A DNA stretch of 64,000 nt. Source: Mytilus edulis (lineage: Eukaryota; Mollusca; Bivalvia; Mytilida; Mytilidae). The notes beneath the pieces were generated by a model. It was not told the origin of the DNA, made no database searches, and worked only from the letters and a program-made list of their open reading frames with translations. Of this stretch, positions 45,301 through 57,891 are shown in pieces; position 1 is the stretch's first letter, and the number at the start of each line of letters is the position of its first letter. The translations under genes were made by a program, and so were the position numbers. The stretch spans positions 80,426,604 to 80,490,603 of the forward strand of contig NC_092349.1 of NCBI RefSeq assembly GCF_963676685.1, read 5' to 3'.

Positions 45301-48300
45301 GCAATTAGAATAAATTAGACTTAAATAACAATTTTTTACTTTAAATATATCCTATATTTCAGTTGGGTATATTTTATACAGATTGTGTTTTTCATGTTCT
45401 TAACATTTATGTTAAGTAATCAAGTGTAATGCTTATTATACCCCATGCTTAGAAGAACAATACAGCTTTTTAGCTCACCTGGCCTAAAAGGCCATGTGAG
45501 CTTTTCTCATCACTTGGCGTCCGTCGTCGTCGACGTCGTCGTCTGTCGTCGTTAACAATTTTTCAAACATCTTCTCCTCTGAAACTACTAAATGGATTTG
45601 AATGAAACTTAACATTATTGTTCCTTAGTATATCCTGCACAAAATGTGCGCTTCGATTTTTGATCTGTCAAAAAACATGGCCGCCGTTACTTAAAATAGA
45701 ACATAGGGGTCAAATGCAGTTTTTGGCTTATATCTCAAAAACGAAAGCATTTAGAGCAAATCTGACGGGGTAAAAATGTTCATTAGGTCAAGATCTATCA
45801 GCCCTGAAATTTTCAGATGAATCAAACAAACCATTGTTGGGTTGCTGCCACTTAATTGGTAATTTTAAGGAAATTTTGCAGTTTTTGGTCATTATCTTGA
45901 ATATTATTATAGATAAAGATAAACTGTAAACAGCAAAAAAGATCAGCAAAGTAAGATCTACAAATAAGTTAATATGACCAAAATTGTCAATTGACCCCTT
46001 AAGGGGTTATTGTCCTTTAATGACAATTTTTCACAATTTGTTCATCATATTTGCTAACTTTAAAAAATCTTCTCCTCTGAAACTACTGAATGGATTTGGT
46101 TAAAACTTAGCATGGTTGTTCCTTAGATTATCCTGCACAAAGTGTGTGCTTTGATTTTTGATCCGTCAAAAAACATGGCCGCCGTTACTTATCTCAAAAA
46201 CGAAAGCATTAAGAGCAAATCTGACATGGAGTAAAAATGTTCATTAGGTCAATATCTATCAGCCCTGAAATTTTCAGATGAATCAAACATCCAATTGTTG
46301 GGTTGCTGCCACTTAATTGGTAATTTTAAGGAAATTTTGCAGTTTTTGGTCATTATCTTGAATATTATTATAGATAAAGATAAACTGTAAACAGCAAATA
46401 TGATCAGCAAAGTAAGATCTACAAATAAGTCAATTTGACCAAAATTGTCAATTGACCTCTTTAGGAGTTATTGCCCTTTAAAGACTTTTTTCACAATTTG
46501 TTCATCATGTTGACTTACTTTAAAAAATCTTCTCTTATGAAACTGCTGTATCAATTTCAGCCAAACTTAGGCTAAATGAGTTTCAGAGTTTCAGAGTATC
46601 TAGTATAAATTTTATATTTCATTTCCTTGTATGTCAAGAAACATAGCTCCTATGGCTAAAATAGAACATAGGAGAAAATGATTTTTTTTTGCTTTTGAAG
46701 AAAATAGGACGATTCAAAGAACATTTAAATAAATTGAAAAGCCAAAATAATCATTGATGAGAGATTAAACCAAAAAAATTCAGGTGAGCGATTCAGGCTC
46801 TTGAGAGCCTCTTGTTTTGTCAATATACTGCAAAGCTGCGTTCATATACAGTAAACATGGTATCATCCTGGTAAGCTTTTAATATGTGCCACTGGACATT
46901 TAACACCAATCCATCATAATATGATCATACTTTATTTTCCTAATAAAATAAGGGCAAGCATGAAATGAAATGCTTAAGGAAATCCAAGGCTTGCACACCA
47001 CACATAACTTCCAAAATATGCTATGGGTTCTTTTTTTCTTCATGGATACTAATTTTCGTGGATTGATTTCATTAGTTTTTGCAAAGTCTGTTTAAATTCC
47101 TTCAGAAAATTTGTAATTCATTGAACATTTAAATTTGTGGTTCTCCTGTATCCACGAAATCCACTCAAATTAGTATCCACCGTCCGAATATAATTGAATC
47201 CACAGTATGTATATTTGTATGTGATTTATTGTTTTTTACATAAATCAGGCTGTAACTTTTCTAGTTTTAATTGTTTTACATTTCATTTTAGGGCTTTTTA
47301 TAGCTGTCTATGAGGTATGGATGTTGCTCATAGTTGAAGGTTATACAGGGACATATAGTTGTAAACTTCTATCTCATATGGTCTCTGGTGGGAAGTTGTC
47401 TAATTGGCAGTTATACCACATCTTCTTATTTTTAAATTGTACTTTATAATTAATTTTTATAGAAATATAGAATATCCTGCTTGAAAAAAATAAATAATTG
47501 GATGCTATATTCAAACTAAATATTGTTGATCTTCACTTGAATTTGTCAGAAATTTGAACTTTTCAGGTTGATGAAGAGATGCAGGCCCAGATAGACAAGT
47601 TTGAACTGTTAATGGGTGTCAAACCTTTCCATGTAGATGGCCACCAACATGTCCATTTGTTACCAGGTATTATTATTTAATATTTACACTACCCCAATGG
47701 AGGCTAATAAGGAATTTCTCCTTACTAGGTTAACATAAATCAATAATATTGCTTGTCTATGCAGTAATATATGTACAAGCAAAAGGGAGAAGGTTTGGTA
47801 CCATTAAAACATTTAATCCCGCTGCAAATGTTTGCACTTGTCCTAAGTCAGGAATGTGATGTACAGTAGTTGTCATTTGTTTATGTAATTTATAAGTGTT
47901 TCTTGTTTCTCGTTTTTTATATAGATTAGACTGTTGGTTTTCCCGTTTGAATGGTTTTGCACTAGTAAATTTGGGGCCCTTTTTAGCTTTTTGTTCAGTG
48001 TGAACCAAGGCTCTGTGTTGAAGGCTGTACATTGACCTATAATGGTTTAGTTTTATAAATTGTTATTTGGATGGAGAGTTGTCTCATTGGCACTCACACC
48101 ACATCTTCCTATATCTATATAAGCATTGGCACAACTCCAGCGAGATGTTTTGGCCCTGACACTCATTCATGTTAAATTATTTGAATATATAGCATATAGT
48201 TTGGTTTATAATTGTTTCGACAGCTTCATTTTATTGCTGGTTTGAGAAGTTCTTCTCTTAATGACCCATTACAACTTTTGGGTGTTTGTTTTTGTTTCTG

Positions 48301-50646
48301 TGTACCGGTATTTTGATAGATAATGCTGTCTTCTTGTTTTAGATCAGTTTCGTTAGCAGTTCTTGTCTTACCAAAAATATTCCCTCCAACCTGTCTCCTG
48401 ACAATCAGCCTTCATTCCGCATGTGACAGGGAGATCTCAGCTACGTAGCAACACCTCTGCACTGCCATTCATTGCATTTTTTATCACTGGTCAGTCTTTT
48501 AAATAACAATTTATTATCCCCAAAGTTCTATCAACTTACAACTCACATTTCAGTAGTTATACTACAGTTGATAGGACAGGTCACGTCGAATTTCCTATCA
48601 ACCACTGTTTCGCAAGCATCAATAGTTCATGCAAACTACGCTTTACAACAGCTCAGGATGCAGGGAATTCAACAGGAAAATATTTTCATTATTAGCAAAA
48701 ATATTTTCAAAATTAGGTGAGATGATTACCCAAGGGCAATACTATATATAATTTTATTCTTTGTAATAAATTTTATATTTCTTTTATATTTGTCAGAATC
48801 TCTGTTGCAATGTATTCGTTTTCAGTCAGGCATTTTGTCTCTGTTATAGCACCACCAGCCACTTAATTACTGACTACATTACTTAACTTGGTACAGGTCG
48901 TTAAGGTCAATTACAAGTGTATACCAGTTGTAACCTACAGACGGTAATCAATGAGTCCTTAACTATGTCACAATGTACTAATAGTTAATTTACAGTATAC
49001 CTTCATGGAGAAACTGTGTGGTTATAAATTGAATTTTGAATTTCCATGGTTTAACTTTGAAAGCTTATGATTTGATCATTTACTTATTACTTAGCATCAT
49101 ATAATAAGGAAAAGGTGATGAATTGTTTAGGATTCCTATAAAGGGGTTGATACAACCTCAGTTTCAGAAAACACAAAAACATTTTGCTATTTAAATTTCA
49201 GTATGTGTTATATTGAGAAAAAGTAGGAGTAGTTTATTAAAAACAATTCTTTGATTAAAGTCATCTCTTGCTTATAAATTTTATTTTTAGGCATCAGTAA
49301 AGTTTTTAGTGAAGTGTTGTCAAGAAATGGTATTTTTGTAACAAGGTTACCTATAGAAGATATCAGTGAGACAGATCTACCAAACAAAGACTTTCTACAG
49401 ACAGTTATCAATGATTCACACTCGGCCAGACAAGTCTTTGGCAGATTTGGTATTAAGTAAGTTATATTGATAAAAAAACTGGTTATTAAATATCACATCT
49501 TACAGTGAATTCATAAATAGACTTTACATAGTAGTTAATATTTGCTGTGTCCATAACTACACATGAATCCCAAGGGCTGATTTATGTTTTGTGAAAAGAG
49601 GAGGGGTGTAATTCCTGAAAATGGACAATTTTAGGCCAAAAAAAATAATTATCCAATCAAAGTGTGGACTTAAACTCTCAAAGTCACCCTTTTCCAAATC
49701 CACCACTAATTACAACCATGCATTTAAATGCAGTTGTGAAGAAATCATTACTTTTGAACAAAATCTGCATAGCCAAACTTTTGTTTCTTCTTGAGTTAAG
49801 GAACTTTGACTTAAACATACATGTTAAGGGCCAGCTGAAGGACGCCTCCGGGTACGGGAATTTCTCGCTACATTGAAGACCTGTTGGTAACCCTCTGCTG
49901 TTGTTTTTTATTTGGTCGGGTTGTTGTCTCTTTGACACATTCCCCATTTCCATTTTCAATTTTATTTATTGGTACAGACTTGCCAACTTTCAGAAAATTT
50001 TCAGGCAGACACTTAAAGAGGAGTTAAATTGACATTTTAGTAGATGAACATTTATTTTAAACAAAAGAATATTAATTAAGTACAGTTTTGATGTCTGTAA
50101 GTGATTCACTAAGTCATCTTGTTCTTAAAACCCCAATTGTGATTTTGAAATGTTGTCAGTTATAATTTTTTAGAGTAAGAAAATAAAGCAGATTCTTATT
50201 TATTTCAATTTAATTAACTCACCAATCAATTTATTAATGGTTTGCACATTTAGAATATGTTGAAATGGTTATTAAAGTTCTGCATAGTACTTTATCAATT
50301 GTCTTGACGAATATTTATACATTTTTGTAGGTATGCAGAAAAATTTATTGGTCTGGACTCTTTCGAAATATCTGTGGATTCAATCATAGAAAAATTGACA
50401 GACATGTTGAATGGTGGAAACCATGGAGACACTTTCTGTGAATTCATGGTGCATCCTGGGTATAGAACAGAACAGGAAGGAGGGTGTGGTTGTGGTCCTG
50501 ATGATTTCTCTCAGTCCCATTACAGAGAAACTGAATTAAATTTATTGTGTGATATAAAACTGAAGAAATTCATTGAAAAATCAAAATTCAAATTAGTAAG
50601 TTATGAATCTTTGTTTTTAACAGAAGCATTTAGTATACGAAAATGA
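42373..50646 (+). CDS. YDJC: YdjC-like carbohydrate (chitooligosaccharide) deacetylase, complete, 5 exons
   Basis: Exons: 42373-42541 (donor G|GTGAGA), 43238-43368 (GTAGTA), 47567-47666 (GTATTA), 49291-49456 (GTAAGT) and 50331-50646 (TGA). Phases 1, 0, 1, 2 join to 293 aa; human YDJC has 323. MKYLVVNGDDLGYS opens the protein, with the GDD metal-site motif (8-10). GLHLNLSEG (57-65) and DGHQHVHLLPG (124-134) supply histidines, and EFMVHPGY (227-234) is the fourth family signature. All metal and catalytic motifs are present, so it should be active. The family removes acetyl groups from sugars; the animal substrate is not settled. Introns hold a MITE (42857), a minisatellite (43440), an inverted family A copy (45472) and family G pieces. 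The 3' part of exon 1 with its donor is tandemly duplicated at 42571. Confidence 0.93.
42448..42693 (+). repeat. 123-bp tandem duplication covering the 3' part of YDJC exon 1 and its donor
   Basis: Copy 1 starts at 42448 (ACTGAAGGAATTGTC) and copy 2 at 42571. Each holds 94 coding bases, the donor GTGAGA and about 27 intron bases. They differ at five positions: four coding third positions, all synonymous (TCT/TCA, TTG/TTA, ATT/ATA, GCA/GCT), and one in the intron part. Copy 2 lacks a credible acceptor, since only 29 bases separate the donor from it. Confidence 0.95.
42857..43077. mobile_element. MITE with 'ACTGTAAATTCAGAAAT' ends, in YDJC intron 1
   Basis: The left end is 'taactgtaaattcagaaatg' then 'attgcg'; the right end is 'cgcaataatttctgaattta' then 'cagta'. 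A second copy, about 140 bp, lies at 51455-51597. Both have 'attcaagaatggaca'-like sequence inside. Non-coding. Confidence 0.8.
43440..43840 (+). repeat. Minisatellite in YDJC intron 2, unit about 35-40 bp
   Basis: Repeats of 'catacatgttgtgaacctca' plus 'taactagct', about ten, with higher-order alternation of 'gtcgatacatgttgtgaa' and 'ctatatatgttgtgga' forms. Three short tandem copies of 'ctcatacatgttgtgaa' lie near 43660-43700. Confidence 0.8.
43850..45471. other. Unassigned intron sequence of YDJC
   Basis: AT-rich without recognised features apart from an (AT)n tract at 44759-44775 and the duplicated phrase 'aaccatgacccct' near 44718-44745. Confidence 0.45.
45472..46812 (-). repeat. Family A repeat, full-length inverted copy, in YDJC intron 2
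   Basis: Opens 'tagctcacctggcctaaaag' and 'cttggcgtccgtcgtcgtcg' and closes 'caggtgagcgattcaggctc' and 'ttgagagcctcttg'. Two consecutive copies of the 'cttctcctctgaaactact ... catggccgccgttactta' module are about 490 bases apart. It is the best-delimited copy (about 1.34 kb). Its 'taGCTCACCTGG' and 'CCAGGTGAGC' type ends are inverted. Confidence 0.8.
47040..47172. mobile_element. Small foldback element 'tggatactaatttt', in YDJC intron 2
   Basis: The left arm 'atggatactaattttcgtgg' pairs with 'ccacgaaatccactcaaatt' + 'agtatcca' on the right. No target duplication is clear. Confidence 0.6.
47667..49290. other. YDJC intron 3: family G fragments and unassigned DNA
   Basis: Inverted family G sequence is at about 47840-48115 ('gttgtctcattggcactcac'). 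An open frame at 48472-48720 has protein-like composition (SQASIVHANYALQQLRMQGI) but I cannot match it to a family. The rest shows nothing. Confidence 0.4.
49828..49962 (-). repeat. Family B repeat fragment in YDJC intron 4, inverted
   Basis: 'gggccagctgaaggacgcct', 'gctacattgaagacctgttg' and 'ggttgttgtctctttgacac' are the reverse complement of family B. Confidence 0.78.
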
Positions 50647-51454
50647 CTTTAGGGATTTTACTTTAAATTATTAGATTTTTAAGTTCGCCTTTCAGGTTAT
50701 TTATTCAATATATTTCTGTGATAAGTAAGCAAGGTTTTCTTTAAAACAGTTAAGATAATCAAGATAAATGTATTAATAAGAAGCTGCACCCTTTAAAAGT
50801 TAAGGTTCTAGAGGCTGTGTATTAAGAACGTTTTAATATATTGATATTATAAGTTAACAAGGTATTATACTGTTGATCAGATTCATTTTCATACTTCAAT
50901 TTTCTTTTTCTTAAAGTTGTACAACAGTGATTGTATGTTTATGACTTGATTTTTGTATGCTACACTTTTTAGTACATTGATTTTTTTTATTCATTGTTAT
51001 TTTCATGTCAATAAATGTATGTCATTTTGAAGAAAAAAAAGTTAAAAATATTTTTACATAAAAGTTTTCTTGCTCTATTTTTCAAATTTCATGCATGCAA
51101 TTTTGCTGACTTTTTTTTACAGCAAAAATTTACTTCTATGATAGATCCAAAAGCCGAAACAGTTAAATTGTATTTTTAATATGTTAAAATTACAACCATT
51201 ACAGTAATAGTTGTTATCTAAAATAACTTCTTAGTATGTGTACCTATTAAAGTAAATGAAACTAAAGACTTTTTTTTACATGGATTGCAAGAATAGTTGC
51301 TTTTCTTTGGTGTCCAACCCACCAGTAATCCTACGGAATAGGACATCAAACTTTTAACATGGGATTAACAGTTATCTCCCCCTGGATTGAATTGACTCCC
51401 CTTAATTACTGATTCAGAATAGAAGCAAATGTTAAAAATTGCAAACTTTTTAGT
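50647..51454. other. 3' region of YDJC; nothing else recognised
   Basis: AT-rich. 'caataaatgt' near 51010 is a possible polyadenylation signal for YDJC; there is no other feature. Confidence 0.4.
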
Positions 51455-51597
51455 TGCTGTAAATTCAGAAATTATTGCAAACATTTATTAATGGGATTAT
51501 TCAAGAATGGACAACAATGTGAATTACTTATACAGTCACATTATTTGCATCAATAAAAACCTTGCAATAATTTCTGAATTTTCAGTAAACAAAATTG
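51455..51597. mobile_element. Second copy of the 'ACTGTAAATTCAG' MITE
   Basis: 'gctgtaaattcagaaattat' and 'aataatttctgaattttcag' are the inverted ends; the interior shares 'attcaagaatggacaa' and 'aataaaaaccttgcaat' with the copy at 42857 but is about 75 bases shorter. Confidence 0.78.
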
Positions 51598-51957
51598 AAT
51601 ATGATTAGCATAATACATTTCTGTGCTCTTATGCCATTGCAAAATACATTTTAATAATTGAGGTTTTTGCTAACAATTTTATTTTGCTAATCATAAATAT
51701 ATTTAAAAAGGAGATAGTAAAAATTTGATAGAATTTGTATCTTTGCTCTAGTCTTGCTGGTCTGTATATCAAAACTGTTGTATTTATTTATGTCTATACA
51801 ATCTAATAGAAAATTTACATTTGCTGTTTATGTATTTACCTTTGAAATAAATCCTATTGTTCTAATTCATTGTTTTATATATTTGTGCAATGTTTCCGAC
51901 ATTCAAACAACCATTTACCTTTCAAGTTGATTGGACTTTAACGTCATCAAAAATTAC

Positions 51958-52235
51958 CTTGACCAAAAGTTTTAACCTGAAACTAGCACTATCATTTTCT
52001 ATGTTCAGTGGAACGTGAAATTGGGGTCAAAAATATAATTTAGCATTTAAATTAGAAAGATTTAATCATAGGGAACATGTGTACTAAGTTTCAAGTTGAT
52101 TGGACTTCCAACTTCATCAAAAACTACCTTGACCATAAATTTTAACCTGAAGCGGGACCGAAGGACGGCATAACGAACGGACCCACAGATCAGAAAACAT
52201 AATGCCCCTCTGCTATAGTAGGTTGGGCATAACAA
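51958..52235 (+). repeat. Family D repeat, degenerate copy
   Basis: 'gcactatcattttctatgtt', 'gggaacatgtgtactaagtt' and 'cataatgcccctctgctata' match family D; a second partial start ('gttgattggactttaacgtc') precedes it at 51925. Confidence 0.75.
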
Positions 52236-52401
52236 ATAGTTTTCTAGCTTGGTTTTTTTTTTTAACGTTTGAAATTGTCATGTCAGGGATTGCTATAGCT
52301 TGCTGTGCTGTATGGGTTAGTGTATTGTTGAAGGCTTTACATTGGTGTGATTGGCCTATGGTTGATAATCGAGCTAGTTGATTTGTAGTCTTATTGATAG
52401 T

Positions 52402-52698
52402 CATATCTTCTGGTTTTTATACAGTCTTCAATAAAGAACATGGTCTACCAGAAAGTGATAAAATAAAGTACTCAACCCTCCACTTCAGTACATAGAAAAA
52501 CATATCTTCTGGTTTTTATAAGTCTTCAATAAAGAACATGGTCTACCAGAAAGTGATAAAATAAAGTACTCAACCCTCCACTTCAGTACATAGAAAAACA
52601 TATCTTCTGGTTTTTATACAGTCTTCAATAAAGAACATGGTCTACCAGAAAGAGATCAAATAAAGTACTCAACCCTCCACTTCAGTTCATAGAAAAAC
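52402..52698 (+). repeat. 99-bp tandem repeat, 3 copies
   Basis: 'catatcttctggtttttata' begins copies at 52402, 52501 and 52599; each includes 'cttcaataaagaacatggtc' and 'aaccctccacttcagtacat'. Identity is 97% or higher, so the array is recent. Confidence 0.92.
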
Positions 52699-53596
52699 AA
52701 AAAATCCATTAAGAAAAGCCTTTCCTCATTTAATCAGTTTACAGCTGCTTATAATGCCTATGGTACCTGATCTATGTTGTCAATTACAGTACTATGAATA
52801 AGAAGAGATATGGATATATGCTAATGAGACAACAACCAAACAACATAAATTACAACTCATCATTTCAGATGGTTCATAGTCCTTGGTGAAAGATGTAGGA
52901 ATGCTAATCTACTGTGAACTGCTATGGTGTGAACTATTTGTATAAAGCTTTAAATTTCAGATAGTAGAAAACCTGGATGCTTCATATCATTATTTATAGA
53001 GATGTCTTATGTTCTTAATTTTCTTTCAGCCTAATTCCTTCATCCTTTGCCTCATGGTTCATCAACTGCTTAAAATAAAACTGTTCACAAAGAGATGTCT
53101 TATAAAAAAAGAACTATAGGGGACCGTACAGCCTTCAACAATGAGCAAATAGTCGGCTATAAAAGGCCCCGATATGACAATGTAAAACAATTCAAAGGAG
53201 AAAACTAACGACCTTATTTATATAAAAAAATGAACTTGCCTGTATGTAGTTTTGCTAGTCAAATGCAATAGGTTAAACTTGGTGTATGAAAAGATTGTAG
53301 TGATCACATGTTGGTCAGATAGGAATTATATGACCTTGATATCATTTTCATGGTTCATTGGTCAATGCCAATTTTTAATGGTTAAGTCTATTCTCAGCTA
53401 ACATAAGTAATTTGCCAACTTTATTTGGTGAATGGAATAATTGTATAGTGTACATGCTCATCTAGTAGGACCCAACTGACCTTGATCTCATTTAAATGCC
53501 CCATTGTAATTATTTTGTAAGTACTAGTTTTCATGATTGTCAAATATTGATGGTTTTGATGGAGCTTTTCAAATAAGGTACATCAGCTATCTTTTT
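52699..53596. repeat. Family G fragment and a 170-bp-type unit, otherwise unassigned
   Basis: 53100-53225 is family G ('cagccttcaacaatgagcaa', 'ggctataaaaggccccgata'). 53290-53560 has loose similarity to the 170-bp array ('ttcatggttcattggtcaat'). Nothing else recognised. Confidence 0.5.
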
Positions 53597-53597
53597 G

Positions 53598-53656
53598 TTA
53601 TACGACCGCAAATTTTGAAAAAATTTTCGTCGTATATTGCTATCACGTTGGCGTCG

Positions 53657-53695
<39 letters not shown>

Positions 53696-56600
53696 GCGTC
53701 GTCGTCGTCGTCGTCGTCCGGCGTCCGAATACTTTTAGTTTTCGCACTCTAACTTTAGTAAAAGTGAATGGAAATCTATGAAATTTTAACACAAGGTTTA
53801 TGACCACAAAAGGAAGGTTGGTATTGATTTTGGGAGTTTTGGTCCCAACATTTTAGGAATTAGGGGCCAAAAAGGGCCCAAATAAGCATTTTCTTGGTTT
53901 TCGCACTATAACTTTAGTTTAAGTTAATAGAAATCTATGAAATTTTGACACAAGGTTTATGACCACAAAAGAACGGTTGGGATTGATTTTGGGAGTTTTG
54001 GTCTCAACAGTTTAGGAATTAGGGGCCAAAAAAGGGCCCAAATAAGCATTATTCTTGGTTTTCGCACAATAACATTAGTTTAAGTAAATAGAAATCAATG
54101 AAATTTAAACACAATGTTAATGACTACAAAAGGAAGGTTGGTATTGATTTTGGGAGTTTAGGTCCCAAAAGTTTAGGAATTAGGGGCCAAAAAGGGACCC
54201 AAATAAGCATTTTTCTTGGTTTTCGCACCATAACGTTAGTATAAGTAAATAGAAATCTATGAAATTTAAACACAAGGTTTATGACCATAAAAGAAAGGTT
54301 GGGTTTGATTTTGGGAGTTTTGGTCCCAACATAATAAGGGGCCCAAAGGGTCCAAAATTAAACTTTTGTTTGATTTCATCAAAATTGAATAATTGGGGTT
54401 CTTTGATATGCTGAATCTAACTGTCATGACTGTGTATGTAGATTCTTAACTTTTGGTCCCGTTTTCAAATTGGTCTACATTAAGGTCCAAAGGGTCCAAA
54501 ATTAAACTTAGTCTGATTTTAACAAAAATTGAAATCTTGAAGTTCTTTGATATGCTGAATCCAAAAATGTACTTAGATTTTTTATTATGGGCCCAGTTTT
54601 CAAGTTGGTCCAAATCAGGATCTAAAATTATTATATTAAGTATTGTGCAATAGCAAGTCTTTTCAATTGCACAGTATTGCGCAATGGCAAGAAATATCTA
54701 ATTGCACAATATTGTGAAATATCAAATTTTTTTTTAATTAGAGTTATCTTTCTTTGTCCAGAATAGTAAGCCGGAAATATCTAATTGCAAAATATTGTGC
54801 AATAGCAAGATTTTTTTTTAATTGGAGTTATCTTTCTTTGTCCAGAATCAACTTAAATCTTTGTTATATACAATATACAATGTATATTCACTTTTTACTA
54901 CCAACTGATAAATTAAAATAATCTTTACCATTCAGTGATAAAAAGCAGTTTTTTTACATCTTAATATTTTATGATGTATTTAAATGAGTAGTTATTGTTG
55001 CAAACTCCATTAGAAATTTTAATTGAGATTAGTTTTGGAATAAGGGAAAGGGGGATGTGATTAAAAAAATTGGGTTCAATTTTTATACGACCGCAAATTT
55101 TGAAAAAATTTTCGTCGTATATTGCTATCACGTTGGCGTCTGCGTCGTCGTCGTCGTCCGGCGTCCGAATACTTTTAGTTTTCGCACTCTAACTTTAGTA
55201 AAAGTGAATGGAAATCTATGAAATTTTAACACAAGGTTTATGACCACAAAAGGAAGGTTGGTATTGATTTTGGGAGTTTTGGTCCCAACATTTTAGGAAT
55301 TAGGGGCCAAAAAGGGCCCAAATAAGCATTTTCTTGGTTTTCGCACTATAACTTTAGTTTAAGTTAATAGAAATCTATGAAATTTTGACACAAGGTTTAT
55401 GACCACAAAAGAACGGTTGGGATTGATTTTGGGAGTTTTGGTCTCAACAGTTTAGGAATTAGGGGCCAAAAAAGGGCCCAAATAAGCATTATTCTTGGTT
55501 TTCGCACAATAACATTAGTTTAAGTAAATAGAAATCAATGAAATTTAAACACAATGTTAATGACTACAAAAGGAAGGTTGGTATTGATTTTGGGAGTTTA
55601 GTTCCCAACAGTTTAGGAATTAGGGGCCAAAAAGGGACCCAAATAAGCATTTTTCTTGGTTTTCGCACCATAACGTTAGTATAAGTAAATAGAAATCTAT
55701 GAAATTTAAACACAAGGTTTATGACCATAAAAGAAAGGTTGGGTTTGATTTTGGGAGTTTTGGTCCCAACATAATAAGGGGCCCAAAGGGTCCAAAATTA
55801 AACTTTTGTTTGATTTCATCAAAATTGAATAATTGGGGTTCTTTGATATGCTGAATCTAACTGTCATGACTGTGTATGTAGATTCTTAACTTTTGGTCCC
55901 GTTTTCAAATTGGTCTACATTAAGGTCCAAAGGGTCCAAAATTAAACTTAGTTTGATTTTGACAAAAAATGAATCAGTTAGGTTCTTTGATATGCTGAAT
56001 CTAAAAATGTACTTAGATTCTTGATTATTGGCCCAGTTTTCAAGTTGGTCCAAATCGGGGTCCAAAATTAAACTTTGTTTGATTTCATCAAAAATTGAAT
56101 AAATGGGGTTCCAAATCTAACTGTGTATGTAGATTCGTCATTTTTGGTCCTGTTTTCAAATTGGTCTACACTAAAGTCCAAAGGGTCCAAAATTAAACTT
56201 AGTCTGATTTTAACAAAAATTGAAATCTTGAAGTTCTTTGATATGCTGAATCCAAAAATGTTCTTAGATTTTTTATTATGGGCCCAGTTTTCAAGTTGGT
56301 CCAAATCAGGATCTAAAATTATTATATTAAGTATTGTGTAATAGCAAGTCTTTTCAATTGCACAGTATTGCGCAATGGCAAGAAATATCTAATTGCACAA
56401 TATTGTGAAATATCAAATTTTGTTTTAATTAGAGTTATCTTTCTTTGTCCAGAATAGTAAGCAAGAAATATCTAATTGCAAAATATTGTGCAATAGCAAG
56501 ATTTTTTTTTTATTGGAGTTATCTTTCTTTGTCCAGAATCAACTTAAATCTTTGTTATATACAATATACAATGTATATTCACTTTTTACTACCAACTGAT

Positions 56601-57028
56601 AAATTAAAATAATCTTTACCATTCAGTGATAACAAGCAGTTTTTTTTACATCTTAATATTTTATGATGTATTTAAATGAGTAGTTATTGTTGCAAACTCC
56701 ATTAGAAATTTTAATTGAGATTAGTTTTGGAATAAGGGAAAGGGGGATGTGATTAAAAAAATTGGGTTCAATTTTTCTCATTTGAAATTTCATAAATAAA
56801 AAAGAAAATTTCTTCAAACATTTTTTTGAGAGGATTAATATTCAACAGCATAGTGAATTGCTCTAAGAGAAACACAAATTTTAAGTTCATTAGAACACAT
56901 TCATTCTGTGTCAGAAACCTATGCTGTGTCAACTATTTAATCACAATCCAAATTTAGAGCTGAATCCAGCTTGAATGTTGTGTCCATACTTGCCCTAACC
57001 ATTCAGGGTTCAACCTCTGCGGTCGTAT
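53598..57028. mobile_element. 3.4-kb TTATACGACCGC element with internal tandem duplication
   Basis: The left end is 'ttatacgaccgcaaattttg' and the right end 'cctctgcggtcgtataa', giving inverted ends TTATACGACCGCA. A (GTC)n/(GGC) microsatellite follows the left end (53648-53718). At 55083 the whole left part, including the terminal motif and microsatellite, starts again and runs parallel to the first copy at about 98% identity to about 56770. Each half contains four degenerate about 150-bp subunits ('tatgaaattttaacacaagg ... ggggccaaaaagggcccaaa'). The second half has about 200 extra bases near 55950-56160. No coding region is present. Confidence 0.85.
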
Positions 57029-57409
57029 AAAGCTACGCCCTGCGGAGCATCTGGTTGTGTTTGATTTCTGGTTTTGGGAAGTTGATTTTTGTTCTTATTG
57101 GTTTTAAATGTTATGGTAACTGTTAGCTGGGGCTCTTCTTGCATTCAGATTTACCAAATTACTAAAATGTGTATATAAATAAAGAAATCAAAGAAAATTT
57201 AAAAGTTCTCATTTTTGTTTGCTTATAGTTGTTGAAACCCTAAGTTTTAAATTAAACCAGACTTTTCAAAAGTTGATAACAACTGTACCTGATGAATACA
57301 AAAAATAAGAAGTACTATCAATGCCAATGTCTAATGAAAGATTGGTGTCATATATTAGATTTTAAAAATTCTTGCATTAATCTTCAAACCAAAATATTTA
57401 CGAAATTTT

Positions 57410-57545
57410 TGGGGCCCTTTATATCTTGCTGTTCGGCATGAGCCAAGGCTCCATGTTGAAGACCGTACTTTGACCTATAATGGTTTACTTTTACAAATTG
57501 TGACTTGGATGAGAGAGTTGTCTTATTGGCACTCATACCAGTTTC
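57410..57545 (-). repeat. Family G fragment, inverted
   Basis: 'gggccctttatatcttgctg', 'gttgaagaccgtactttgac' and 'gttgtcttattggcactcat' parallel the copy at 47990-48115. Confidence 0.65.
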
Positions 57546-57891
57546 CTGTGTTCGATGCAAACAGAAACATTAGAGGAAATCAAATTCCTGCAACCATGTG
57601 ACAGCTCAATAGGATGAAATGTGTGTATTTTTCAAACAGAGCAAGTCAAAGTTTTAAATGAAACTAGTTTCAGGTATCAGTTTTAATAAAAACAAAACCT
57701 TTCTTGTAATAAAAATAGCAATGTTTATTGACTATAACAAATGTTTACATCAGATGATAAATATCTAATTGCACAATTGGTAAAGCACCACAATAGATGG
57801 TCATGCTAACACACACTCTTACAGCACCTGAAGAAGATACAGTACAATAGGAATTAATGGGAAACAAGGGAATATATTTACAGCCTATTGC

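Noticed and set aside
48472-48720. 82-residue plus-strand open frame in YDJC intron 3
   Set aside because: No recognisable domain, no splice signals placed to use it, and family G repeat fragments lie nearby; could be an old transposon piece.
53537-53752. Poly-serine open frame
   Set aside because: Produced by the (GTC)n microsatellite of the TTATACGACCGC element.
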